Source: CAVRXZ01 sp963773035 | Lineage (GTDB): Bacteria; Acidobacteriota; Vicinamibacteria; Vicinamibacterales; CAVVIG01 | Length of the DNA stretch: 64,000 nucleotides | Direction: 5' to 3' | Assembly: GCA_963773035.1 (NCBI GenBank) | Contig: CAVYZX010000038.1 | Location: 248,001 to 312,000 of the forward strand | Part shown: one piece after another, positions 57,554 to 64,000 of the stretch | Position numbering within the stretch: the first letter of the stretch is position 1 | Layout: every line of letters starts with the position of its first letter | Notes under the pieces: model-generated | Told to the model about the DNA's origin: nothing | Database searches by the model: none | The model's input: the letters and a program-made list of their open reading frames with translations, nothing else | Position numbers and translations under genes: made by a program

Positions 57554-58035
57554 ACACTCAAATCGTTCGGATCGTTCGGATCGTTCGGATCGTTCGGATC
57601 GTCCGAACGATCATCTATAACGCCGCGCTGCATTGGGTCGCGCTTGCGGTGATCGCAGGTAGCGCTGAAGCCGGGCGACCGCTTGGATTCCTCGAATGGC
57701 CAGTGCGTCGAGGCGTTCGTACCGTTCAGCGGCCAGTAGCCGACGGCAAGTCCTTTTCTGAGCAAGGCTCGCGTTTCCTGCGCAGATCCACGGGAGATGT
57801 CCAGAAAGTCAGCGAATTGAGGAGGGCTGAACCGGCCGAAACCCTCGGCGATGTTTCTCGCGGCCGAATCGCTGGACTCGCGGATCTGGTCGCGAAACTT
57901 GAAGTCGTGGGCGGCGGGCAGCCTTTCCGTTGCCTTCCAGATCTCGACGCTTAGTTCGTTCATCCGCTGCCACACCAACAAATCTTCGAACCGTTTGGCG
58001 ACGGACACGCCTGGAAGAGACAATTCGCGTGCCAT
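57517..58035 (-). CDS. Four-helix-bundle (S23/IVP-like) protein, frameshifted
   Basis: 172 codons from ATG at 58035. The N-terminal part matches the family of 23S rRNA-intervening-sequence proteins: FEDLLVWQRMNELSVEIWKATERLP, FRDQIRESSDSAARNIAEGFGRFSPPQFADFLDISRGSAQETRALLRKGLAVGYWPL. Immediately after this the reading goes off-family and runs into the 9-mer repeats. In the neighbouring frame the expected ending is intact (ERYERLDALAIRGIQAVARLQRYLRSP) with a stop at 57611-57613. One missing base near 57728 explains both. The family is small and of uncertain function, often found in rRNA introns or scattered singly. Confidence 0.8.
   Translation of the reverse strand: MARELSLPGVSVAKRFEDLLVWQRMNELSVEIWKATERLPAAHDFKFRDQIRESSDSAARNIAEGFGRFSPPQFADFLDISRGSAQETRALLRKGLAVGYWPLNGTNASTHWPFEESKRSPGFSATCDHRKRDPMQRGVIDDRSDDPNDPNDPNDPNDLSVCSRARLNTPLC
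57561..57612. repeat. (GTTCGGATC)n 9-mer tandem array
   Basis: About five copies of GTTCGGATC, ending with an inverted GTCCGAACGATC. It lies between the alpha/beta hydrolase start and the four-helix-bundle gene, which reads into it after its frameshift (DPNDPNDPND in translation). Confidence 0.92.
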
Positions 58036-58130
58036 CGAACGGTGCTGTACATTTCGAGTGTCGGTCGAGTCGGTTGCAGAAATTGCAAGCGTCGTCTTGA
58101 GCTGATTAGCAGGATTTGAATGGTCCTTCA

Positions 58131-58384
58131 GACCGTTCGGATCGTTCGACATTCGGGGCGTTCGGATCGTTCAGGGGCGTTCGGATCGTTCAGGGGCGTT
58201 CGGAACGTTCGGGCCGTTCATGCGTTCGGAGCGTTCGGCTCCCCTCGAACCTGCTGGCGGATGAACATCCCTATCGGTCCGATGACATATGGACGGTCCG
58301 AATATGGACAGTCCGAACGGCTCGAACTCTGAACGATCCGAACGACGATCCGAACGCCCGAACGATCCGAACGCCCGAACGATT
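58131..58384. repeat. GTTCGGATC/GATCCGAAC 9-mer arrays in inverted blocks
   Basis: Direct block (GTTCGGATC, GGGGCGTTCGG, AACGTTCGG) at 58131-58238 faces an inverted block (GAACGATCC, GATCCGAACG, CGCCCGAACG) at 58290-58384. This fills most of the 416-base gap between the four-helix-bundle gene and the succinate dehydrogenase operon. No gene is visible in the gap. Confidence 0.92.
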
Positions 58385-58451
58385 TGGAAGCGATTTGGGT
58401 ATAATCCAACGGCTTTTCAACGATTGAACCCGGCGGCGCTGGAGGAGCCCG

Positions 58452-59255
58452 ATGTCCTACGTGCAGGTGTCCTCGTTTCCGAGGCGGTTCGGCGACACAG
58501 CGCGGCGCGATGCGTGGTGGGCAACGCCGCTGCTGGTGTTCTGCGTCCTCTCAGTATTCATCGTGTATTCGACGTGGGCCGCGTTTCAGGGCGCGCACTA
58601 CGACTTCGGTCCATACCTCTCGCCGTTCTACTCGCCTGAACTCTTCGGGGGCAGCGCTCATAGCTGGTTCGGCCCGAAGCCGGCTTGGTGGCCGGTCTGG
58701 CTGCCTTTTTCGCCGGCGCTCCTGATTCTCCCGGCGCCGCTGGGGTTCCGCCTGACCTGCTATTACTATCGCGGCGCCTACTACAAAGCGTTCTGGGCCG
58801 ATCCTCCTTCGTGCGCGGTTGGCGAGCCACGATCGCATTACCGTGGAGAGCGATCGTTTCCGCTGATCCTGCAGAACATCCATCGCTACTTTCTGTATCT
58901 CGCCCTGCTGTTTCTTGTCGTCCTCGCCTACGACGTCTGGAAGGCGCTCTGGTTTGCTGATCCTGCGACCGGGCAGAAGACGTTCGGCATTGGCATCGGG
59001 ACGCTCGTCCTGGCGGCCAACGTCGTGCTGCTGACCAGCTACACGTTCAGTTGTCACTCGCTTCGGCATCTCTTTGGCGGCGGCCGTGCTTGCCTCTCGG
59101 AATGCCGCGACGGCGGAGCGGGATACAGGTGCATCTCCGCACTCAACCGCCGGCACATGCTGTTCGCGTGGATGAGTCTGTTTGGTGTAGGGTTCGCGGA
59201 TCTGTACGTGCGCCTGTGCTCGATGGGAATCTGGACGGATCTCAGAATCTTGTAG
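58452..59255 (+). CDS. Succinate dehydrogenase membrane anchor/cytochrome b-like subunit
   Basis: 267 residues from ATG at 58452 with GGAGGAG upstream. Five membrane helices (TPLLVFCVLSVFIVYSTWAAF, PFSPALLILPAPLGFRLTCYYY, FLYLALLFLVVLAYDVW, IGTLVLAANVVLLTSYTFSCHSLRHLF, MLFAWMSLFGVGFADLYVRL) and several His that could hold heme (QNIHRYF, SCHSLRHLFGG). It is longer than ordinary SdhC and SdhD and resembles the single large anchor found with actinobacterial and acidobacterial SDH. It directly precedes sdhA and sdhB, so it is the quinone-side anchor. Confidence 0.82.
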   Translation: MSYVQVSSFPRRFGDTARRDAWWATPLLVFCVLSVFIVYSTWAAFQGAHYDFGPYLSPFYSPELFGGSAHSWFGPKPAWWPVWLPFSPALLILPAPLGFRLTCYYYRGAYYKAFWADPPSCAVGEPRSHYRGERSFPLILQNIHRYFLYLALLFLVVLAYDVWKALWFADPATGQKTFGIGIGTLVLAANVVLLTSYTFSCHSLRHLFGGGRACLSECRDGGAGYRCISALNRRHMLFAWMSLFGVGFADLYVRLCSMGIWTDLRIL

Positions 59256-59400
59256 GCCTCAGGGCCCAGGCTCGGGTGTGTGGCTTCCGCCTTTAGGCGG
59301 AAGAGAGCTGCCGGTATTGAGCTTCCGGCTGAAGCCGGAAGCCACATACGCGATTGGGCCCAGGACTGAGGCCTCTGGGGCCTGGGCCCTGGGCTAGAGG
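59253..59400. repeat. REP-like paired palindrome element, copy 3, with GGCCT repeats
   Basis: Palindromes CTTCCGCCTTTAGGCGGAAG (59284-59303) and CTTCCGGCTGAAGCCGGAAG (59322-59341) with GTGTGG and GCCACA ends lie between the anchor gene and sdhA. Imperfect AGGCCTCAGGGCCC repeats on both sides (59253-59270 and 59357-59400) enclose them as a larger inverted repeat. Confidence 0.85.
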
Positions 59401-59415
59401 CCTGACTCGTTACAA

Positions 59416-61227
59416 ATGGAATACACCACCTACGAACACGATGTGCTTGTGATCGGTGCAGGAGGCGCCGGGCTCCGCGCGGCGATTGAAGCGGCAGCTC
59501 AAGGAGTCTCGGTGGGTTTGGTTTGCAAGTCGCTGCTTGGCAAAGCCCATACGGTCATGGCCGAGGGCGGAATCGCAGCGGCGCTCGCCAACGTCGACGA
59601 CCGCGACAGCTGGACCGTGCACTTCGCCGACACCATGCGGGGCGGTCAATACCTGAACAACTGGCGAATGGCCGAGCTGCATGCCAAGGAAGCACCGCAA
59701 AGCGTACGAGAGCTCGAAGCCTGGGGGGCGTTGTTCGATCGGACGAAGGACGGACGGATTCTGCAGCGCAATTTCGGCGGCCACAAGTATCCGCGTCTCG
59801 CGCACGTGGGCGACCGGACCGGACTCGAGATGATTCGAACGCTTCAGGATCATGGGATTCATCGCGGCATCGACGTGCATATGGAATGCACGATGGTCAC
59901 GCTCTTGCTCGACGATGGCCGCGTCGCCGGGGCGTTTGGCTACGAGCGCGAGCGGGGCCGTTTCAAGTTGTTCCGCGCGAAGGCCGTCGTTCTCGCGACC
60001 GGTGGCGTCGGACGCGCCTATTCGATCACGAGCAACAGTTGGGAATACACCGGGGACGGCCACGCGCTGGCGTACCACGCGGGCGCCGAGTTGATGGACA
60101 TGGAATTCGTGCAGTTCCATCCGACCGGCATGATCTGGCCGCCCAGCGTTCGCGGCATTCTGGTCACCGAAGGCGTCCGCGGCGAAGGCGGCGTCCTGCG
60201 CAACCGTGAAGGGCGTCGCTTCATGTTCGGCGACATTCCCGATTCGTACAAGAGCCAGACGGCGGACAACGAGGAAGAGGGTTGGCGCTATACGCAAGGG
60301 GATAAGAACGCAAGACGTCCGCCAGAGTTGCTCACGCGCGATCACGTCGCCCGTTGCATCGTGCGAGAGATCAAGGAAGGCCGGGGCAGTCCGCATGGCG
60401 GCGTCTATCTCGATATTTCGTGGATCAAGGAGCGCCTGCCGCACGCGGCCGATCACATCAAGAAGAAACTGCCGAGCATGTACCACCAGTTCAAACAGCT
60501 CGCCGATATCGACATCACCACGGAGGCGATGGAGGTCGGACCGACCACGCACTACATCATGGGTGGCGTGCGCGTGGACGGCGATACGCAGATGTCGTCG
60601 GTGCCTGGGTTGTTCGCGGCCGGCGAGTGCGCAGCCGGACTCCACGGCGCCAATCGCCTCGGCGGCAACTCGCTGTCAGATCTTCTCGTATTTGGTAAGC
60701 GCGCAGGTTCTTATGCCGCGGCGTTTGCCAAAGCGCACAAGGCTGGCTCGGTGAACGAGGCGCAGGTGAAGGACGCTACCCAATCCGCTCTCGCCCCGTT
60801 CGAACGGCGCAATACGACCGAGGGGCCCTATCAGGTCCAGACAGATTTGCAACAACACATGCAGAACCTGGTCGGCATCGTCCGGAACGAAGGCGAAATG
60901 CTGAAGGCTCTGGAGATCCTGGCCACGCTGCGGGATCGCGCCGAGCGCGTCTCGGTGGCCGGAAACCGGGAATACAACGCGGGATGGCACACGGCGCTCG
61001 ACCTCGCAAATCTGCTGATTGTCTCGGAAGCGATTACGCTCGCGGGGCTCGAGCGAAAGGAAAGCCGGGGCGCCCACTTCCGCGAAGACTACCCCGACAA
61101 AGTCAGTTCGTTTGGCACGTTCAACATCGTCATTCGCAAAGGGTCCAACGGGAAGATGACGGTGGCACGCCAAGCGATTCCGGACATGCCGGCCGAGCTC
61201 AAGAAGGTGATTGACGAGAACAAGTAG
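59416..61227 (+). CDS. sdhA: Succinate dehydrogenase flavoprotein subunit
   Basis: 603 residues from ATG at 59416. FAD fold VLVIGAGGAGLRAAIEAA, covalent-flavin His45 in GKAHTVMAEGGIAAAL, and substrate loops ATGGVGRAYSITSNSWEYTGDGHALAYHAGA, FVQFHPTGMIWPPSVRGILVTEGVRGEGG. Catalytic blocks VGPTTHYIMGGVRVDGDTQ, GANRLGGNSLSDLLVFGKRAG and EAITLAGLERKESRGAHFREDYP also fit. It oxidises succinate to fumarate on the cytoplasmic face. Upstream is the membrane anchor, downstream (280-base gap with repeats) the iron-sulfur subunit. Confidence 0.97.
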   Translation: MEYTTYEHDVLVIGAGGAGLRAAIEAAAQGVSVGLVCKSLLGKAHTVMAEGGIAAALANVDDRDSWTVHFADTMRGGQYLNNWRMAELHAKEAPQSVRELEAWGALFDRTKDGRILQRNFGGHKYPRLAHVGDRTGLEMIRTLQDHGIHRGIDVHMECTMVTLLLDDGRVAGAFGYERERGRFKLFRAKAVVLATGGVGRAYSITSNSWEYTGDGHALAYHAGAELMDMEFVQFHPTGMIWPPSVRGILVTEGVRGEGGVLRNREGRRFMFGDIPDSYKSQTADNEEEGWRYTQGDKNARRPPELLTRDHVARCIVREIKEGRGSPHGGVYLDISWIKERLPHAADHIKKKLPSMYHQFKQLADIDITTEAMEVGPTTHYIMGGVRVDGDTQMSSVPGLFAAGECAAGLHGANRLGGNSLSDLLVFGKRAGSYAAAFAKAHKAGSVNEAQVKDATQSALAPFERRNTTEGPYQVQTDLQQHMQNLVGIVRNEGEMLKALEILATLRDRAERVSVAGNREYNAGWHTALDLANLLIVSEAITLAGLERKESRGAHFREDYPDKVSSFGTFNIVIRKGSNGKMTVARQAIPDMPAELKKVIDENK

Positions 61228-61232
61228 GAGTA

Positions 61233-61289
61233 GGGCGGGAAGGGCTGGAGGGGCGGGAAGGGCGAAAAGGGCGGGAAGGGCAGGAAGGG
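61233..61289. repeat. (GGGCGGGAA)n 9-mer tandem array
   Basis: GGGCGGGAA, GGGCTGGAG, GGGCGGGAA, GGGCGAAAA, GGGCGGGAA, GGGCAGGAA in tandem after the sdhA stop; a short second run is at 61461-61490. It flanks the dispersed 94-base element on both sides. Confidence 0.9.
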
Positions 61290-61290
61290 A

Positions 61291-61455
61291 GCGCCTGCGG
61301 CCATGCCGAGCTGAGGACATGTGAATCCGAGGCGAGGCATCAGCGTCAGTTCGCGGCCGGGGTGCCCGCCTTCGCCAAGGCTACGGCGGGTCCGCCGTAG
61401 CTCGCCTGGAAACGCAAGCGAGCGAAGGCTGGAGGGCCCCAGCGCCAGTGGAAAA
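61291..61455 (+). repeat. 94-base dispersed element, copy 3, interrupted by a nested palindrome
   Basis: GCGCCTGCGGCCATGCCGAG to CAGTTCGCG..GGGGTG aligns with copies 1 and 2; then about 69 bases of other sequence intervene before GGGCCCCAGCGCCAGTG resumes. The insert has GCCTTCGC (61368-61375) pairing with GCGAAGGC (61422-61429) and an inner GCTACGGCGG-GT-CCGCCGTAGC (61380-61401). It lies between sdhA and sdhB. Confidence 0.85.
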
Positions 61456-61507
61456 TAAAGAGGGGCGGGAAAGGCTGGAGGGGCGGGGCCTCCGCGAGGT
61501 GTAAGAG

Positions 61508-62254
61508 ATGAGCAGCGCAACGTTTCGCATCTGGCGCGGCGATGGTTCCGGCGGCGACTTCCGGGAATACAAGACCGAGATTTCCGAAGGCATGGTGGTG
61601 CTCGATGCCGTCCATCAGATTCAGGCACACCAGGCGAACGACCTCGCCGTGCGCTGGAACTGCAAGGCGGGGAAGTGCGGCTCGTGCTCGGCCGAAATCA
61701 ACGGCCGGCCCCGTTTGATGTGCATGACGCGGATGAACTCGTTGCCAGCGAACCAGGCGATCACCGTCGAGCCAATGCGGACGTTCCCTTTGATCAAGGA
61801 TCTGGTCACGGACGTCTCGTGGAACTTCAGGGCGAAGCAAGGCATCAAGCCATTCAAGCCGCGCCCGCCGGATGCGCCGGATGGAACCTGGCGCATGGCG
61901 CAACAAGACGTCGACAGGGTTCAGGAATTCCGGAAGTGCATCGAGTGTTTCCTCTGCCAGGACGTGTGTCATGTCCTGCGCGAGCACGAGCTCCACGACC
62001 AGTTCATCGGGCCGAGGCATTTCGTGTTCGTCGCTGCGCTCGAAATGCACCCACTGGATACGGAAAACCGGCTGGCCGATCTGAAAGACGCGGAAGGCAT
62101 CGGGTACTGCAACATCACGAAGTGCTGTACGAAGGTGTGTCCGGAAAGCATTACCATCACCGACAACGCCATCATCCCGCTCAAGGAACGCGTGGTCGAC
62201 GAATTCTACGATCCACTGAGGAAACTACTGCGTGTGTTCCGGAGGTCATCATGA
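61508..62254 (+). CDS. sdhB: Succinate dehydrogenase iron-sulfur subunit
   Basis: 248 residues from ATG at 61508. Three clusters: 2Fe-2S CKAGKCGSCSAEINGRPRLMC, then CIECFLCQDVC and CNITKCCTKVCPESI for 4Fe-4S and 3Fe-4S. Also DFREYKTEISEGMVVLDAV and RDERHVLREHELHDQFIGPRH-like helical regions. It passes electrons from SdhA to quinone at the anchor. Its stop overlaps the next start by four bases (ATGA). Confidence 0.96.
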   Translation: MSSATFRIWRGDGSGGDFREYKTEISEGMVVLDAVHQIQAHQANDLAVRWNCKAGKCGSCSAEINGRPRLMCMTRMNSLPANQAITVEPMRTFPLIKDLVTDVSWNFRAKQGIKPFKPRPPDAPDGTWRMAQQDVDRVQEFRKCIECFLCQDVCHVLREHELHDQFIGPRHFVFVAALEMHPLDTENRLADLKDAEGIGYCNITKCCTKVCPESITITDNAIIPLKERVVDEFYDPLRKLLRVFRRSS

Positions 62255-62757
62255 GGTTCGAACTCAAAGCGCTCTCGCCGGACGCCGTGCCGCGGGCCCT
62301 CGCCAAAGCGGAACGCTATCGGTTGCTCAACGAACCGAGCGAAGCCGAGAGCATCTGTCTCGACGCGCTCGAGGTCGACCCCGGCAATCAGGACGTCATC
62401 ATGACGCTGGTGTTGGCACTCACCGACCAGTTCGACGACGACATGACGTCGGCGCTCGGCGACGCGTGGAAGCTGATCGAACGCCTCAACGACGAGTACG
62501 ATCAGGCGTATTACGCCGGGATCATCTGCGAGCGCCGGGCGAAGGCCCACCTCCGACACGGCACGCCAGGTTCGGGCTCACGTGCGTACGGCTGGTTGCG
62601 CGAGGCGATGATCTGGTACGAGCGGGCCGAGGCGATCCGTCCCCCCAACAACGACGATGCCATTCTTCGATGGAATGCCTGTGCCCGGCTGATCATGCGC
62701 GATGGGCACCTCGTCCCGGCCTCGGAGGAACGCGGCGAGCCGCTTCTGCTGGAATGA
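62251..62757 (+). CDS. Small helical (TPR-like) protein coupled to sdhB
   Basis: 168 residues. ATG at 62251, GGAGGT at 62241-62246, overlapping the sdhB stop. Helical repeats look like degenerate TPRs: ALAKAERYRLLNEPSEAESICLDALEVDPGNQDVIMTLVLAL, ERRAKAHLRHGTPGSGSRAYGWLREAMIWYERAEAI and NDDAILRWNACARLI in pieces. No signal peptide, so it should be cytoplasmic. I know no named function; tight coupling to sdhB suggests an assembly or stability role for the SDH complex (inference). Confidence 0.82.
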   Translation: MRFELKALSPDAVPRALAKAERYRLLNEPSEAESICLDALEVDPGNQDVIMTLVLALTDQFDDDMTSALGDAWKLIERLNDEYDQAYYAGIICERRAKAHLRHGTPGSGSRAYGWLREAMIWYERAEAIRPPNNDDAILRWNACARLIMRDGHLVPASEERGEPLLLE

Positions 62758-62760
62758 GGC

Positions 62761-62817
62761 GAACCACAAAGCACAGGAAGATCGCAAGAACCACAAAGCA
62801 CACAAAGATCACGAAGG
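62761..62817. repeat. AACCACAAAG-type 9-mer repeats
   Basis: AACCACAAAGCACA... occurs twice, then ACACAAAGATCACGAAGG. It is the reverse-complement class of 52521-52552. It begins three bases after the stop of the sdhB-coupled gene. Confidence 0.75.
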
Positions 62818-62878
62818 ATTTCAACAGCCTCAGTCGAAAATCTCAAAATTCTTGACAGCGCCCCCCCACGCCGCGATC

Positions 62879-62896
62879 GCAGGGCTGAAGCCCTGC
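62879..62896. repeat. REP-like palindrome GCAGGGCT-GA-AGCCCTGC
   Basis: Perfect 8-base arms with a 2-base loop, preceded by CGCCGCGATC, in the 188-base gap before the FkbM gene; a single-palindrome variant of the REP-like family. Confidence 0.7.
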
Positions 62897-62945
62897 GCCA
62901 CTCTGCTATCAGCGTTACTTAGCGCGCATCGGCTACGATACCAAC

Positions 62946-63767
62946 GTGAAGTTGCGGGACGTACCGCGTGCGCTGGGGCTCGCTTCGTCCGTTCCGCGCG
63001 AATACCCCTACGAGATCGCAACGTTTACGCTGCCGGTCGATGGAGAAGTGCAGCTGGCGCGATGGCTGCACCCCAACGAGACTCCGAAAGTCGTGACGCA
63101 GGAGCACGTCGATGCGCTGCGTGCATTTCTGCGTGAAGGCGACGTCGCCGTCGACATCGGTGCGCACACGGGCGACACATCGTTGCCCATGGCGCTCGCG
63201 GTGGGCCGGGGCGGCGCCGTGTTTGCGCTCGAGCCGAACCCGTACGTCTTCAAAGTACTTTCGGCAACCGCGACGCTCAATCCGACGAAGACCCGAATCC
63301 TGCCGCTGATGTTCGCCGCCATGCCGAACGACGGCGAATTCGAGTTCGAGTACTCCGATTCCGGCTATTGCAATGGCGGGTTCCACCACGCGATCAATCG
63401 GTGGAAGCACGGGCACTTCTCCCGGCTGCGCGTGACAGGCCGGAATCTCGCCGACTACTTGCAGAAGGACGCGCCCGCGGAGATTCCAAGGATTCGGTTC
63501 GTCAAGATTGACACCGAGGGATACGATCGGACTGTCGTGCAGTCGTTGGCCAGTCTCATTGCCACGGTTCGGCCGTACATCAAAACCGAAATCTACCGGC
63601 ATCTTCCAACCGGCGAGCGGATCTCGTACTTCGACGATCTGCGACAACTGGGGTACCGGGTGTTCAAGTGCGAGGAGTACGCGCTTCGTGGCGAGGAGCT
63701 CGGGCCGGCGGACCTGTCTCGTTGGAAACACTTCGACGTCTTCGCCGTGCCTCGCGAACTTCTGTGA
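62946..63767 (+). CDS. FkbM family SAM-dependent methyltransferase
   Basis: 273 residues from GTG at 62946. SAM-binding motif I VAVDIGAHTGDTSLPMALAVG and motif II GAVFALEPNPYVFKVL; the FkbM C-terminal block is IPRIRFVKIDTEGYDRTVVQSLASLIATVRPYIKTEIY in pieces, with the acidic IDTEGYD typical of the family. These enzymes usually O-methylate sugars or polyketides. Isolated here, without a polysaccharide cluster. Substrate unknown. Confidence 0.92.
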   Translation: MKLRDVPRALGLASSVPREYPYEIATFTLPVDGEVQLARWLHPNETPKVVTQEHVDALRAFLREGDVAVDIGAHTGDTSLPMALAVGRGGAVFALEPNPYVFKVLSATATLNPTKTRILPLMFAAMPNDGEFEFEYSDSGYCNGGFHHAINRWKHGHFSRLRVTGRNLADYLQKDAPAEIPRIRFVKIDTEGYDRTVVQSLASLIATVRPYIKTEIYRHLPTGERISYFDDLRQLGYRVFKCEEYALRGEELGPADLSRWKHFDVFAVPRELL

Positions 63768-63773
63768 TATCCC

Positions 63774-63845
63774 AGAACTTTGAACCCTTGAACCCTTGAA
63801 CCTTTGAACTTTGGAACTCGGGAACCCTGGAACTCTGGAACCTGA
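63774..63845. repeat. TTGAACC-type heptamer repeats, intergenic
   Basis: GAACTTT, GAACCCTT, GAACCTTT, GAACTTTG, GAACTCGG, GAACCCTG, GAACTCTG and GAACCTGA units in tandem, the same type that encodes the linkers in both CRTAC1 proteins. It begins six bases after the methyltransferase stop. Confidence 0.9.
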
Positions 63846-63859
63846 AATACAATCCAACC

Positions 63860-64000
63860 ATGACCGAGTCGCGCGAAACCGAGCTCTTCGAGGCGATCAA
63901 AGCAGGAGAGCTTGGTCGTGTGAAAGAGCTGATCACGGCCAATCCCGCCCTGGTCAACGCGCGCACGGAGAAAAATGAAAGTGCGATTCTCACTGCCGTG
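63860..64000 (+). CDS. Ankyrin-repeat protein, partial (5' end only)
   Basis: 47 codons from ATG at 63860 to the right edge: TESRETELFEAIKAGELGRVKELITANPALVNARTEKNESAILTAV in translation, the opening of an ankyrin protein (LFEAIKAGE..VKELI..NPALVNAR). No signal peptide, so probably cytoplasmic. The start is directly after the heptamer array, with no strong ribosome-binding site. Confidence 0.75.
   Translation, partial: MTESRETELFEAIKAGELGRVKELITANPALVNARTEKNESAILTAV

Noticed and set aside
57561..58384. CRISPR-like array of GTTCGGATC repeats
   Set aside because: Units are 9 bases in direct contact, with no unique spacers and no cas genes.

Overview
This is a dense, roughly 60% G+C bacterial chromosome segment with about 48 genes on both strands. 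The protein families point to an Acidobacteriota genome, most plausibly of the Vicinamibacteria type (inference, no marker gene is present). They include an Oar-like TonB receptor with an N-terminal carboxypeptidase-regulatory domain, CRTAC1/ASPIC lipoproteins, a DUF1592+DUF1552 pair, a Ser/Thr kinase fused to PD40 propeller repeats, DUF6152, and several secreted proteins sharing a 'PWGDPDLQG' motif. No tRNA, rRNA, CRISPR array, phage or intact insertion sequence was found.

Layout. 1-9.8 kb: two copies of a translationally coupled CRTAC1-lipoprotein/TPR-lipoprotein pair on the minus strand flank a plus-strand Oar-like TonB receptor. 10.2-18.2 kb: an M16 zinc peptidase, two paralogous secreted proteins, and a coupled acyl-CoA synthetase/acryloyl-CoA-reductase-like pair. 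18.3-19.5 kb: a RES/Xre toxin-antitoxin module. 19.6-25.5 kb: a third 'GDPDLQG' relative with DUF6152, an SGNH esterase, a carboxymuconolactone-decarboxylase-like protein and a membrane TPR protein. 25.5-32.1 kb: a three-part RND efflux operon under a MarR regulator. 32.2-33.4 kb: two 5'-truncated gene remnants joined head to head (sigma-54 activator and SPFH protein). 33.4-39.3 kb: DUF1592, DUF1552 and ankyrin proteins in a row. 39.3-46 kb: amino-acid permease, Lgt, glutathionyl-hydroquinone-reductase-like GST, metallo-beta-lactamase fold protein, FAD oxidase and NIPSNAP protein. 45.9-48.5 kb: a frameshifted TPR-TlpA fusion and an unknown membrane protein. 48.5-52.5 kb: a molybdenum hydroxylase pair and a radical SAM enzyme. 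52.5-57.5 kb: a fluoroacetate-dehalogenase-like hydrolase, kinase-PD40 protein, flavin reductase and alpha/beta hydrolase. 57.5-62.8 kb: a frameshifted four-helix-bundle gene followed by a succinate dehydrogenase operon. 62.9-64 kb: an FkbM methyltransferase and the start of an ankyrin protein.

The most unusual property is not one gene. The gaps between genes, and some genes, are littered with short degenerate tandem repeats of 7, 8 or 9 bases, often present as facing inverted blocks. Some have become coding sequence: a linker inside both CRTAC1 proteins and part of the signal peptide of both TPR lipoproteins. Two other dispersed families accompany them: paired REP-like palindromes, and a roughly 94-base element with three copies, two of which lie between subunits of multi-subunit enzymes (ior-like and sdh).
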